Source: G963662655 sp963666875
Lineage (GTDB): Bacteria; Cloacimonadota; Cloacimonadia; Cloacimonadales; JAIOQZ01
DNA length: 64,000 nucleotides
Assembly (NCBI GenBank): GCA_963666875.2
Contig: CAXXPU010000007.1
Coordinates: 10,830 to 74,829 of the forward strand
Direction: 5' to 3'
Shown here piece after piece: positions 25,900 through 35,337 of the stretch. The translations under genes were made by a program, and so were the position numbers. The notes under the pieces are model-generated. The model worked only from the letters and a program-made list of their open reading frames with translations. It was not told the DNA's origin and searched no databases. Every line of letters starts with the position of its first letter. Position 1 is the first letter of the stretch.

Positions 25900-27375
25900 A
25901 TGACTGGGCACGGAAAAGGGTGGATTACAATTCTGTTTACATTAATCATTACATTTATTTACGCCGATGGCGTCCAGCCGGACGGCTCCGGTACCGAAGA
26001 AGATCCCTATCAAATCGCGACGCTGGACAACTTGCTCTGGATAAGCACGACCGACAGTTGCTGGTCGTCGCATTTCATTCAGACAGCAGACATCGACGCC
26101 TACGATACGCAAAACTGGAACGGTGGCGAGGGCTGGGTTCCGATCGGAGCCTTTGCATCTTTCAGCGGGATATACGACGGGCAGGATCATGCGGTTCACG
26201 GTTTATATATCAATCGTGATGGCGGTGGGGGAATGTTCGGTTGCATCAGCAACAATGCAGTCGTTCGGAACCTTCAGGTTATTGATCTCGATTATTCCGT
26301 GACGGGCGGAGCCGGTGGTGTGTGCGGCATGGTGCGAGTGTTATCGTCCGTCGTCAATTGCCATACAAGCGGTTCAATCGTATCCACGGGTGATGAGGTC
26401 GGCGGCGTGGTGGCAAGCCTGTTTGTCACTTCGTTGCATGAGAGTTCAAGCTCATGTGATGTTCAGGGGGATTTTCGAGTTGGCGGACTTGTCGGAGTCA
26501 TGAATGACGGTTATATAAGCAAGTGTCGATCCTCCGGTACGGTTACGGTTACATGTGAATATGGCGGCGGACTTGTCGGAGAAGCGACGGGTGGCGCAAC
26601 GATAAGGCAGTCTTGCAGCTCAGGGGATGTTTTCTGCGCGGGTCCATACGTCGGCGGGCTGGTCGGTGTCCATGGAATCGGAAACGCCAGAATCGAGGAT
26701 TGCTACTGTCTCGGAGATGTCGAGGGTTCGGAAAACGTCGGTGGGTTTGTCGGTATTACCGGATGTCATAGCTATATCGTCAACTGCTATTGTTGTGGCG
26801 CAGTGCAAGGAAATGAGGATACTGGAGGTTTCGCGGGAGACAGCCAGTTGGATGTAAACGTGTCGAACTGCTTCTGGAACATCGACACCTCCGATCAGCA
26901 AACAAGCGCCGAGGGCGTTGGTATCACGGACGAAGAGATGATGTCGATCGGCACGTTTCTCGAGGTCGGCTGGGATTTCATCGGCGAGGCCCAGAACGGA
27001 GAGGAAGACATCTGGTGCATCGATGCTCAGATCAACGATGGTTACCCGTATCTCTCATGGCAGACATTCCTGCCGAATGACACCCCGGTGGTGCCGTCTG
27101 TCGCTGCGACGCAACTTCACGGTAACTACCCCAATCCCTTCAATCCCGAGACGACCATCTCCTTCAGCGTTCAGCCGAACGACACGGCGACGCTTGCTAT
27201 CTACAACCTGAAAGGTCAGAAGGTGAAGAGTTGTGGAGAATTTCAAACAGGAGAGTATAAAATAATCTGGGATGGAACAAATGATGCCTTAAAACCGGTC
27301 GCATCCGGTGTTTACATGTGCAGATTGAAATCGAAGAACTCGACTCAGACACGTAAACTGATGCTGCTCAAATAG
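25900..27375 (+). CDS. GLUG-repeat surface protein 1 with C-terminal sorting domain
   Basis: GGAGG five bases before the ATG at 25900 decides the start over the ATG at 25888. The 491-residue product has a signal peptide, then the block 'DGVQPDGSGTEEDPYQIATL' shared by all four tandem paralogs and a 'YDGQDHAVHGLYI' strand. About six GLUG-type repeats ('GGLVG', 'GGFVG' each followed by a 'I-x-N/D-C-Y' segment) predict a right-handed beta-helix. The last about 85 residues are a sorting module ('NYPNPFNPETTISFSV' to 'KLMLLK'). GLUG proteins are adhesin-like surface proteins. Cysteines are unusually frequent, one or two per repeat. First of four adjacent paralogs spaced 8-9 bases apart. Confidence 0.88.
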   Translation: MTGHGKGWITILFTLIITFIYADGVQPDGSGTEEDPYQIATLDNLLWISTTDSCWSSHFIQTADIDAYDTQNWNGGEGWVPIGAFASFSGIYDGQDHAVHGLYINRDGGGGMFGCISNNAVVRNLQVIDLDYSVTGGAGGVCGMVRVLSSVVNCHTSGSIVSTGDEVGGVVASLFVTSLHESSSSCDVQGDFRVGGLVGVMNDGYISKCRSSGTVTVTCEYGGGLVGEATGGATIRQSCSSGDVFCAGPYVGGLVGVHGIGNARIEDCYCLGDVEGSENVGGFVGITGCHSYIVNCYCCGAVQGNEDTGGFAGDSQLDVNVSNCFWNIDTSDQQTSAEGVGITDEEMMSIGTFLEVGWDFIGEAQNGEEDIWCIDAQINDGYPYLSWQTFLPNDTPVVPSVAATQLHGNYPNPFNPETTISFSVQPNDTATLAIYNLKGQKVKSCGEFQTGEYKIIWDGTNDALKPVASGVYMCRLKSKNSTQTRKLMLLK

Positions 27376-27383
27376 GGGGAACC

Positions 27384-29252
27384 ATGAAACATCTCGTTGT
27401 GATCCTGTTGCTGCTGAATTTCGCATTGCTTCTCGCTGATGGCGTCCAACCGGACGGCTCCGGAACCGAAAACGAACCTTACCAGATCGAGACGCTGGAC
27501 AACCTGCTCTGGGTGAGCACCAATGCCAGTAGCTGGTCTTCGTATTTTATCCAGACAGCCGATATCGACGCTTCGGAAACGGAGAACTGGAACGATGGTG
27601 CTGGATTCTCACCGATAGGTAACGAAGGATACATATTCTCCGGTTGTTACGACGGACAGGAATACGCCATCGATAGCCTTTGTGTCATCAGAACGAATGA
27701 GAGCGGCGTCGGGATGTTCGGTGTTTGTGAATATGTGGAGATTACAAACGTTACACTCACAAACGCCTGGATCATTGGCGAGGATAAAACCGGGGGTATT
27801 ATCGGAATCGCGATCGGATGCACAGTCGAAAACTGCCACACTTCCGGGAGGGTTATATCCTGGTATTACGTTACCGGCGGTATCGTCGGCAGAGGTGAGA
27901 ACCAGACGTCGATCCACTCGTGCAGCAGCACGGCCGGTATTGACGGGTTGGTGTATCTTGGCGGAATCCTCGGAAGGGGTAACAGCGTAACGATTTCTGA
28001 ATGTTGGACCGATCTCAATGTGAGTTCGTACGATGATACGGAATCAGGGGAGTCGAGAGCACTTGGAGGGCTGGTCGGGTACTGCGTGGATTCGATCATC
28101 GGATCGAGCCACGCGAGTGGGAGAATCAGCGGATTAAGCCCATTCAATCACCAATTCGGCGGTTTGGTCGGATGGTGCGTAAGCTCGAATGTGTCCGACT
28201 GCTCTTTCAGCGGAACGATATCCGGATCCGGATACAGCACGGGTGGATTCGGCGGTATTATCGGTAACGGGTCCCGGACGGTGGTGTCGGATTGCTCGGC
28301 GACGGTTGAAATCGGAGCTTACGGATTCTGGTCGCTGGGTAGTATCGGAGGCTTGATCGGGGGTGCGAACGATAGCTGCATTGTGACGCGTTGTTTCGCT
28401 GCCAGTGACATCTCTGTCGAGAGTGATGAAAACACGCATGGCATCGGAGGTTTCGTCGGTTCGAATGACGAAGGCTCGATTGTACGGGAATGCTATCAGG
28501 ACGGAGAGGTTGAAGGGGGGAGAAACCCCGGCGGCTTTGTCGGCTCGAACGAAGGGAGTGCGCGCATTGCGAATTGTTATTGCCTCGGAGATGTTGTCGG
28601 GACAGAGAACCCAGGCGGATTTGCGGGTCAAAACATCGAGAAATCGGTCATTGAAATGTGCTACAGTGCGGGAGACGTTGACGGCGACGGTGTGCCGGGC
28701 GGTTTCGCTGGGCTCAACGACTCTCTTTCGGTAATAGAAGCTTGCTTCTGGAATCGCCTGACATGCGGATTGACCTATAGCGACGGCGGTACCGGGCTGA
28801 TCAATTCGCAGATGCGCGATCAACAAACCTTCCTCGACGCCGGATGGGACTTTATGGGTGAGACCGTCAACGGTACAGAAGATATTTGGGGCATCAACCC
28901 GGCAGAGAACAGCGGCTTTCCGTTCCTCCACTGGCAGGGATACGTTGGGATTGATGAGCCGAACGATGTACCCTCGATATCGGCGACACAACTTCACGGT
29001 AACTACCCCAATCCATTCAATCCCGAGACGACCATCTCCTTCAGCGTCCGGCCGAACGACACGGCGACGCTTGCTATCTACAACCTGAAAGGTCAGAAGG
29101 TGAAGAGTTGTGGAGAATTTCAAACAGGAGAGTATAAAATAATCTGGGATGGAACAAATGATGCCTTAAAACCGGTCGCATCCGGTGTTTTCATGTGCAG
29201 ATTGAAATCGAAGAACTCGACTCAGACACGTAAACTGATGCTGCTCAAATAG
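27384..29252 (+). CDS. GLUG-repeat surface protein 2 with C-terminal sorting domain
   Basis: The 622-residue paralog has the signal peptide MKHLVVILLLLNFALLLA, the shared N-terminal block 'DGVQPDGSGTENEPYQIETL', about ten GLUG repeats (more than in paralog 1), and the same sorting module. The last about 265 bases match the end of paralog 1 almost base for base, although the repeat regions have diverged, so the tails have been homogenised or the duplication is recent there. GGGGGA precedes the ATG, eight bases after the previous stop, indicating an operon. A beta-helical surface adhesin is the likely role. Confidence 0.88.
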   Translation: MKHLVVILLLLNFALLLADGVQPDGSGTENEPYQIETLDNLLWVSTNASSWSSYFIQTADIDASETENWNDGAGFSPIGNEGYIFSGCYDGQEYAIDSLCVIRTNESGVGMFGVCEYVEITNVTLTNAWIIGEDKTGGIIGIAIGCTVENCHTSGRVISWYYVTGGIVGRGENQTSIHSCSSTAGIDGLVYLGGILGRGNSVTISECWTDLNVSSYDDTESGESRALGGLVGYCVDSIIGSSHASGRISGLSPFNHQFGGLVGWCVSSNVSDCSFSGTISGSGYSTGGFGGIIGNGSRTVVSDCSATVEIGAYGFWSLGSIGGLIGGANDSCIVTRCFAASDISVESDENTHGIGGFVGSNDEGSIVRECYQDGEVEGGRNPGGFVGSNEGSARIANCYCLGDVVGTENPGGFAGQNIEKSVIEMCYSAGDVDGDGVPGGFAGLNDSLSVIEACFWNRLTCGLTYSDGGTGLINSQMRDQQTFLDAGWDFMGETVNGTEDIWGINPAENSGFPFLHWQGYVGIDEPNDVPSISATQLHGNYPNPFNPETTISFSVRPNDTATLAIYNLKGQKVKSCGEFQTGEYKIIWDGTNDALKPVASGVFMCRLKSKNSTQTRKLMLLK

Positions 29253-29260
29253 GGGGAATT

Positions 29261-31699
29261 GTGAAACAACTCGTTTTTATCCTGTTGCTGCTGAATTTCG
29301 CGCTGCTTCTCGCCGACGGCGTACAACCTGAAGGCTTCGGCACCGAAGAGAATCCCTTCCAGATATCGATCGCGGAGAACCTGCTCTGGATGAGTACCAA
29401 TGAATATAGCTGGAACCTGCATTTCGTGCAGACCTGCGACATTGATCTTTCTGTATCGCAGGAGTGGAACGACGGGCTTGGAATCACGCCCAGCGGATAC
29501 CGGGGTACGGGTTTCACCGGATCGTACGACGGATGCGGCTATGAGATATCGAACATGTACATGCATTCGAACTGGAATCATCAGATCGGTCTGTTCGGCT
29601 ATGTTCTGGGCGGATCAATCTCAAATCTTACACTGTCAGATGTCGATATCAGCGGTACGTACTACGTCGGCCCGATCGTGGGCATCATGATCCAGGGAAC
29701 GCAGATCGTCAATTGTCACACGTCGGGCATCATCAATAGTGAAAGCATTACCGGAGGACTGGCAGGCGGTGTGTCGAACGCTTCGATTACCGACTGCACG
29801 AGCGATGTCGAGATTCATGTTGATTATGGTGGTGCGGCGGGATTGATTTCCATGGTTTATCGATCGACGGTCTCGAATTGCTCGAGCTCCAGCAGTGTGT
29901 CCGATGGATCCGGCGCTGCCGGTCTGGTAAATGTGGCCGGTCTCGGATCCCGGATCGAATACTGTACGAGTACAGTCGATGTGGAAGCGGATGGAACGGT
30001 CGGTGGACTGATTGGCGAAATGTTCGACACCGAGCTGTACAACAGTTTCTACAATATCGATGCCGTTTCGATCAACGGTCAGCATTACATGACGATCGGC
30101 GGCTTGCCGGACGACCTCTACACCGCCTGGATCGATAGCGGCATGAACCTCGATATCGACGACTACATGACCTTCTCGGGTGGTAGTTATCTGATACAGT
30201 CGGTCGGGGACCTCGAGAAACTATGGCTCTTCGGCCAGACTTCCGAACATCCGTTTTCGCTCGAGTGCGATCTCGATTTCACGGGTCACGCCAATTTTTA
30301 CGTTCCGTATCTCGGAGTCGATTTTCAAGGTAACTCGAGGACGATCGATAATTTATCGATCAATATACCGGATCGGTCGAGCGTCGGCTTGTTCGGCTCT
30401 GTTCAGAACGCTCGAGTAGATGATTTGCATGTGTTGAACGCAAGCGTCGATGGATCCAGTTATTGCGGGATTCTCGCGGGAAGCATCGGCAATTCGCCCG
30501 GAATCGTCAACTGCACGGTAAACGGAACAGTCAATGGATCATACTATGCCGGTCTCCTTACGGGACGGTGTGACGAATCTGTAATCAGTAACTGTACCGT
30601 TTCCGGCGTTGTCCACACCATTTCTTATGCGGGGGGGATAAGCGGCCTCAGTATATTCAACAGCAGCATCATAGACTGCCACGCTACCTGCGAAATATAT
30701 GGTAATAATGAAATCGGGGGGCTTGTCGGCAGTAACAGCGAGTATTCCAGAATAACCGGATGTAGCAGTTCAGGGCTGGTTCAGTTCCTTCTCAACGGGG
30801 AATGTTTCGGTGGTCTGGTTGGACACAATTACAGTAACGCCGTTATCGAGAATAGCTGGTCGGTATCCGAGGTCAACGGCGAATGGTATGTCGGTGGTCT
30901 GGTGGGAATGAACGAGCTGCACAGCACCGTGAGCCAGTGTTATTCGCTGGGCGAGCTATTTGCCTCCTTCAGTGTTGGCGGTCTGATCGGCCGCTGCCTC
31001 GATACGACGTACGTCGAAAATTGCTACTCGAAGTCCGAAGCCCTGACCAGCGGCGATAGGGCAGGCGGCTTGATCGGTATGTGCTCCGAAACGACCGTGA
31101 CCAACTGCTACAGCACGGGCTATGTGTATGCGGAGGACGAGGAAGCAGGCTTGATCGCGGACTGTGAAGCATCGACCGTGGAAGGCTGTTTCTGGGATAT
31201 CGAGACCTCGAATCAGGAGGAAAGCGCTGCCGGAACGGGACTCACGACCGACGAAATGCTGAATTGTACGAACTACCTCGATGCCGGCTGGGACTTCATC
31301 GCCGAGACCGAGAACGGCACTGAGGATATCTGGTGCATCGATCCCCAGATCAACGACGGCTATCCCGTTCTCTCGTGGCAGGAATTCGAGCCGATTGACG
31401 ACGATCCGACAATGCCGGCTGTCACCGCCGTTACACAACTCCATGGCAACTACCCCAATCCCTTCAACCCCGAAACGACCATCTCCTTCAGCGTCCGTCC
31501 GAACGACACCGCGACGCTCGCCATCTACAACCTGAAAGGGCAGAAGGTGAAGAGTTGTGGAGAATTTCAAACTGGAGAACATAGAATACTCTGGAATGGA
31601 ACAAATGATGCTTCGAAACCGGTCGCATCCGGTGTTTACCTGTGCAGATTGAAATCGAAAACTGAAACAATGATACGGAAACTGATGCTGCTACAATAG
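29261..31699 (+). CDS. GLUG-repeat surface protein 3 (two-module) with C-terminal sorting domain
   Basis: The start is a GTG at 29261 with AGGGGGA upstream; signal peptide similar to paralogs 2 and 4. With 812 residues this is the longest of the four. It seems to contain two modules: residues of about 20-280 repeat the common N-terminal block plus GLUG repeats. Near residue 300 a second entry segment ('YLIQSVGDLEKLWLFGQ', then 'FQGNSRTIDNLSI') restarts a further set of about ten GLUG repeats up to 660. The sorting module at the end is the same type as in its neighbours but slightly more diverged in DNA. Internal duplication or fusion of two former genes is likely. Confidence 0.87.
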   Translation: MKQLVFILLLLNFALLLADGVQPEGFGTEENPFQISIAENLLWMSTNEYSWNLHFVQTCDIDLSVSQEWNDGLGITPSGYRGTGFTGSYDGCGYEISNMYMHSNWNHQIGLFGYVLGGSISNLTLSDVDISGTYYVGPIVGIMIQGTQIVNCHTSGIINSESITGGLAGGVSNASITDCTSDVEIHVDYGGAAGLISMVYRSTVSNCSSSSSVSDGSGAAGLVNVAGLGSRIEYCTSTVDVEADGTVGGLIGEMFDTELYNSFYNIDAVSINGQHYMTIGGLPDDLYTAWIDSGMNLDIDDYMTFSGGSYLIQSVGDLEKLWLFGQTSEHPFSLECDLDFTGHANFYVPYLGVDFQGNSRTIDNLSINIPDRSSVGLFGSVQNARVDDLHVLNASVDGSSYCGILAGSIGNSPGIVNCTVNGTVNGSYYAGLLTGRCDESVISNCTVSGVVHTISYAGGISGLSIFNSSIIDCHATCEIYGNNEIGGLVGSNSEYSRITGCSSSGLVQFLLNGECFGGLVGHNYSNAVIENSWSVSEVNGEWYVGGLVGMNELHSTVSQCYSLGELFASFSVGGLIGRCLDTTYVENCYSKSEALTSGDRAGGLIGMCSETTVTNCYSTGYVYAEDEEAGLIADCEASTVEGCFWDIETSNQEESAAGTGLTTDEMLNCTNYLDAGWDFIAETENGTEDIWCIDPQINDGYPVLSWQEFEPIDDDPTMPAVTAVTQLHGNYPNPFNPETTISFSVRPNDTATLAIYNLKGQKVKSCGEFQTGEHRILWNGTNDASKPVASGVYLCRLKSKTETMIRKLMLLQ

Positions 31700-31708
31700 G
31701 AGGAAATC

Positions 31709-33403
31709 ATGAGAAATCTCATTGTTCTGTTTCTGTTACTGAATTTCGCGCTGCTTCTCGCCGACGGCGTTCAACCGGAAGGCTCCGGAACCGAAAACGA
31801 CCCCTATCAGATCGCCACGCTCGATAACCTGCTGTGGATGAGCACCAACAATGAAAGCTGGTCGTCGTATTTCATCCAGACCGCCGACATCGACGCTTCC
31901 GCCACGCACGAGTGGAACGACGGCCACGGACTCGTACCCATCGGAGGCGTCTATGGACTGCCCTTCATGGGAACCTACGACGGACAGGAACACACGATCG
32001 AAAACCTGAATACAACAACTGAAGCGAAATGCATTGGGTTGTTCGGGGTCAGTGAAAGTGCCCGGATCGCGAACCTGACACTCCAGAATACAACATCGTA
32101 CGGACTCAACTACGTCGGGAGCCTGGTCGGATTTGCCCAGTCAACCGAGATTGAGAACTGCCATGCGTCGGGATCGGTCGAATCGTACTGGTGGAATATC
32201 GCCGGCGGACTCGCTGGTGCAGCTTACGGCGGGACGATAATAACCAATTGCAGCAGCACCGTGGATATTACGAGCGGCAGTAACGCAGGCGGCATCGTGG
32301 GTGAATGCGAATACGCGACCCTCACGAACTGCTGGTATGAAGGTACGATCACGATCTACGACGACAACGGATACGTTACTCTGTTCTCGGCAGGCGGATT
32401 GATCTCGTGGGGCGTATCCTGCACCGTGGAATCATGTCACGCCAACGCTACACTCAACGTCACCGGCGATAATATCCATTTTGTTGGGGGCTTCATCGGT
32501 TGGAGCGAAAGCACGACCATGTCGAATTGCTATGCCAGCGGTCAGGTCAACATCGCTGCCGAAGAACTTGTCGATTGCATTGGCGGATTCGCGGGAACCT
32601 CGTTTGCAAACACTGTCATCGATCAATGCTATTCGAACTGCGACGTGACCGTCGGGGTGCAAGTCAATTCCGCGGAAATCGGCGGTTTTGCAGGCAACAA
32701 CCTTTCATCATCGATAATAAGGGAATGTTATTGCTATGGAACCGTGACCGGTGGAAATAGTCCGGGTGGCTTTGTCGGCAGGAATGCCGAGTGGTCCTCC
32801 ATCAGCAATTGCTATTGTGCCTGTGACGTCTCTGGCGACCAGACACCGGGCGGATTCGCTGGAACGAACGAGAATTCTTCCGAAATCAACGCCTGCTTCT
32901 GGAATACCGATATCTGCGACCTGGACGCAAGCGCCGGAGGTACTGGAATTTCCAACGACGAGATGCGCAGTCAGCAAACGTTCCTCGACGCCGGCTGGGA
33001 TTTCATGGACGAGTCCGAAAACGGAACCGACGATTACTGGGGCATCAATCCGAACGAAAACAACGGCTATCCCTTCCTGCACTGGCAGGGATACGTTGGA
33101 GTGGATGATCCGTCCGACGTCCCCGCGGTAACCTCCACGCTCCTGCTCGGCAACTACCCCAATCCGTTCAACCCCGAAACGACCATCTCCTTCAGCGTGA
33201 TGCCGAACGACACCGCGACGCTCGCCATCTACAATCTGAAAGGGCAGAAGGTGAAAAGCTTTCCTATTTACCGCGCGGGTGAGCACAAGATCGTCTGGAA
33301 TGGTCGGAACGATTCGAACAAGGCGGTTTCGTCCGGAATGTATCTGTGCAAATTGCAGTCGAAGAACGCGACCCAGACACGTAAATTGGTGCTGATGAAA
33401 TAG
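31709..33403 (+). CDS. GLUG-repeat surface protein 4 with C-terminal sorting domain
   Basis: The 564-residue paralog has signal peptide MRNLIVLFLLLNFALLLA, the shared 'DGVQPEGSGTENDPYQIATL' block, about nine GLUG repeats with regular cysteines ('ISNCYCACDVSG'), and a sorting module that diverges from the other three after 'GQKVKSF' ('PIYRAGEHKIVWNGRND'). AGGAGGAAATC precedes the ATG. Last gene of the array; a terminator-like hairpin follows at 33483-33512. Confidence 0.88.
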   Translation: MRNLIVLFLLLNFALLLADGVQPEGSGTENDPYQIATLDNLLWMSTNNESWSSYFIQTADIDASATHEWNDGHGLVPIGGVYGLPFMGTYDGQEHTIENLNTTTEAKCIGLFGVSESARIANLTLQNTTSYGLNYVGSLVGFAQSTEIENCHASGSVESYWWNIAGGLAGAAYGGTIITNCSSTVDITSGSNAGGIVGECEYATLTNCWYEGTITIYDDNGYVTLFSAGGLISWGVSCTVESCHANATLNVTGDNIHFVGGFIGWSESTTMSNCYASGQVNIAAEELVDCIGGFAGTSFANTVIDQCYSNCDVTVGVQVNSAEIGGFAGNNLSSSIIRECYCYGTVTGGNSPGGFVGRNAEWSSISNCYCACDVSGDQTPGGFAGTNENSSEINACFWNTDICDLDASAGGTGISNDEMRSQQTFLDAGWDFMDESENGTDDYWGINPNENNGYPFLHWQGYVGVDDPSDVPAVTSTLLLGNYPNPFNPETTISFSVMPNDTATLAIYNLKGQKVKSFPIYRAGEHKIVWNGRNDSNKAVSSGMYLCKLQSKNATQTRKLVLMK

Positions 33404-33444
33404 GATCGGCTTTCGCGTAGCGAAAACGATACCCATGAACGTTG

Positions 33445-33466
33445 TAATTTCAGCTTGCTGAAATTA
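33445..33466. repeat. 10-bp perfect palindrome after the GLUG array
   Basis: TAATTTCAGC and GCTGAAATTA with a two-base centre. It is preceded by a small TTTCGC-GTA-GCGAAA hairpin at about 33410-33424. Probably a dispersed intergenic palindrome; no T tract follows. Confidence 0.6.
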
Positions 33467-33482
33467 TGTTAGTGGATTTATT

Positions 33483-33512
33483 GGGCAGACCTCTGTGTCT
33501 GCCCTTTCTTTT
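33483..33512 (+). terminator. Terminator of the GLUG array
   Basis: GGGCAGAC (33483-33490), six-base loop, GTCTGCCC (33497-33504), then TTTCTTTT. The stem resembles the core of family B repeats. A run of 14 G follows at 33513-33526. Confidence 0.6.
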
Positions 33513-33734
33513 GGGGGGGGGGGGGGTAACCTTCTACCCATGGTTTACACCATGGGCTAAATTCTATTACTTCCAGGACTTAATATTCATCGTTACGATA
33601 TCCACCCACGAAACATACAATAGCCAACACAAATGGCGCGCCTGCAGGAACTCGACTTTAGACAATGATTCTCGTTCCATCCAAATTGTGAGCGGTTGCC
33701 ATGCATTAAGCGGTAAACTTGCGCGGATGTGAAA
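33513..33734. other. Non-coding stretch with G14 run, hairpin and a duplicated tRNA end
   Basis: No gene is visible. It holds G14 (33513-33526), a CCCATGGT-TTAC-ACCATGGG hairpin (33537-33556), and a 25-base copy of the tRNA-Arg 3' end (33631-33655). The 76 bases between that copy and the tRNA show nothing recognisable. Confidence 0.7.
33631..33655. repeat. Direct repeat of tRNA-Arg 3' end (possible att-site remnant), copy 1
   Basis: The 25 bases are identical to 33732-33756, which cover three flanking bases, the CCA end, the acceptor 3' strand and part of the T arm of the tRNA. Integrases of the tyrosine family commonly use this part of tRNA genes and leave such duplications, but no integrase is present and only 76 bases separate the copies. 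Confidence 0.7.
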
Positions 33735-33811
33735 TGGCGCGCCTGCAGGAACTCGAATCCCGAACCTTCTGATCCGAAGTCAGATGCTCTATCCAATTGA
33801 GCTACAGGCGC
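33735..33811 (-). tRNA. tRNA-Arg (anticodon TCG)
   Basis: The minus strand folds as a complete cloverleaf: acceptor GCGCCTG/CAGGCGC, D arm GCTC...GAGC, anticodon stem TCTGA/TCAGA with loop CTTCGGA (anticodon TCG), five-base variable region AGGTT, T arm CGGGA-TTCGAGT-TCCTG, discriminator G and an encoded CCA (33737-33735). Confidence 0.95.
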
Positions 33812-33923
33812 GTCGAATCCAGCTTCTACAGCGCGTCAAAACTGTCTATGGATTTTTTCGGTCTTCTCTCGATTATGCAAAAACCCGCAATCACACGGGC
33901 TTTCGAAATAGCGTAAGGTTTTA

Positions 33924-34547
33924 CTAAAAATCGTCGGTGTTCATCTCATCCATCTTCTTCAGGGCGCGGTCGATCATCTGTTGCTCCTTTTCGTCCTGGA
34001 GCTTGGCCTTTTCCTGATTGAGGATGTTCTGCATGAGTTCTTTCGGGTACTCGCGCGGCACCATGTAGCGGCAGTAGGCGAGATAGTAGTAGTCGATCTG
34101 TTCGCCGTTTCTCTTCTGCCATTTCTGGATGTAGTATTCCTGCGGATCGCCGATGGAGATGCCGGATGTCTGGATGCGGTTCATCTCGTCGCGAACCACC
34201 GCCGGCGCGAGGATGTTGTTGCCCATATCGACGGAGGAGACCACCTCGTCGATCTTGCTCTTCACATAGACACCCAACGCTTCGACAGCCTGACGATAGG
34301 CGTCGCGGCGAGCATCGGAACGGGCATCCTGTTCCATGCTGTACTGGCGTGATACGCCAACGAAAGCTTTTTCCTCGTCGGTGGAAGCTTTTTCCGGTTC
34401 CTGCACCCAGCCCGGCGCGGAACCACCCTCGATCTGAATCGTCTCGCCATCTGCCATTTCCTTGGTTCCGGCACAACCGGTAAATGCGGTCAGCGCCACA
34501 AACAATGCCACCAGGGCGATCCATATAAAACGTGCGGATATCTTCAT
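33924..34547 (-). CDS. LPP20-like lipoprotein
   Basis: The 207-residue lipoprotein has a signal sequence with lipobox FTGC (Cys near residue 25). 'APGWVQEP' (about 44-51), 'KAFVGVSRQYSMEQDARSDA' and 'RRDAYRQAVEALGVYVKSKI' match the LPP20/FlgP-like family pattern of P-x-W followed by a G-x-x...A-x-x-x-A-x-x-A helix. The C-terminus is charged and helical. Related proteins are outer-membrane or surface lipoproteins, some of them with flagella; here the neighbour is kdsB and another lipoprotein of the same type. GGAGGAATC precedes the ATG. Function unknown. Confidence 0.75.
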   Translation of the reverse strand: MKISARFIWIALVALFVALTAFTGCAGTKEMADGETIQIEGGSAPGWVQEPEKASTDEEKAFVGVSRQYSMEQDARSDARRDAYRQAVEALGVYVKSKIDEVVSSVDMGNNILAPAVVRDEMNRIQTSGISIGDPQEYYIQKWQKRNGEQIDYYYLAYCRYMVPREYPKELMQNILNQEKAKLQDEKEQQMIDRALKKMDEMNTDDF

Positions 34548-34617
34548 GATTCCTCCTGTATAATCCGTTCGTGATTCTTTCTAAAAAGTATCTCGATGCA
34601 AACGCGATGCCAAAAAA

Positions 34618-35337
34618 TTACACAAACCGCGACTGCGCTTTTTCCAGATCCTCCGGCGTGTCGATGCCGATACCGCGGTAGTCCGTGCAGGCGGTTCGGA
34701 TCGGAATTCCGTTCTCCAGAAGGCGCAATTGCTCGAGGCTCTCCGTCTGTTCCAGAACGCCCGGCTCCAGTCCGACGAATCGCAGCAGCGCATCCTTGCG
34801 ATAAGCATACACACCAATATGACGATAATAATGCGGTCGATATTCTCTCGCCTTGAACGGTATCGGACTGCGGGAGAAATAGAGGGCGTCGCTATTCTTC
34901 GCGATCGCCACTTTGACGATGTTCGGATTCTTCAGGTCGTTCTCGTCATCCAGGTCGTGAAGCAGCGTACCGACCCGCACCGATTCGTCCCCGAACAGGC
35001 TCAGAAGCTTTTCCAGCGGCTCTTTCGAGATGAACGGCTCGTCACCCTGCACGTTGACCACGATGTCGAAGTCGATATCGCGCACCACTTCCGCGATCCT
35101 GTCGGTGCCGCTACGGTGACTGGAAGATGTCATGCACGCTTCACCGCCATGTTCGATGACCGTATTGAAGATCCTCGAATCGTCCGTGGCGACGATGACT
35201 CTGGAGAAAAGACCTGTCTGCTCAACCGCGCGAAAGACCTGCACGATCATCGGTTTGCCACCGAGTATCGCGAGCGGTTTTCCGGGAAAGCGGCTGGAAT
35301 CGTATCGTGCCGGGATCACTGCGACGGCGGATCTCAT
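34618..35337 (-). CDS. kdsB: 3-deoxy-manno-octulosonate cytidylyltransferase
   Basis: The 239-residue product starts at the ATG at 35337, which overlaps the stop of the upstream lipoprotein gene as ATGA; a longer frame from 35388 lies inside that gene. It shows the family signatures 'VIPARYDSSRFPGKPL' (residues 6-21), 'VATDDSRI', 'HRSGTDRIAEV', 'VNVQGDEPFI' and the C-terminal 'YRGIGIDTPEDLEKAQ'. KdsB makes CMP-Kdo from CTP and Kdo in the cytoplasm for the inner core of lipopolysaccharide. This is the firmest sign that the organism makes Kdo-containing LPS. No other LPS genes are adjacent. Confidence 0.96.
   Translation of the reverse strand: MRSAVAVIPARYDSSRFPGKPLAILGGKPMIVQVFRAVEQTGLFSRVIVATDDSRIFNTVIEHGGEACMTSSSHRSGTDRIAEVVRDIDFDIVVNVQGDEPFISKEPLEKLLSLFGDESVRVGTLLHDLDDENDLKNPNIVKVAIAKNSDALYFSRSPIPFKAREYRPHYYRHIGVYAYRKDALLRFVGLEPGVLEQTESLEQLRLLENGIPIRTACTDYRGIGIDTPEDLEKAQSRFV

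Noticed and set aside
29261..31699. GLUG gene 3 as a frameshifted or chimeric assembly product
   Set aside because: The frame is continuous, both modules keep signature residues, and start and stop signals are normal; internal duplication explains it.
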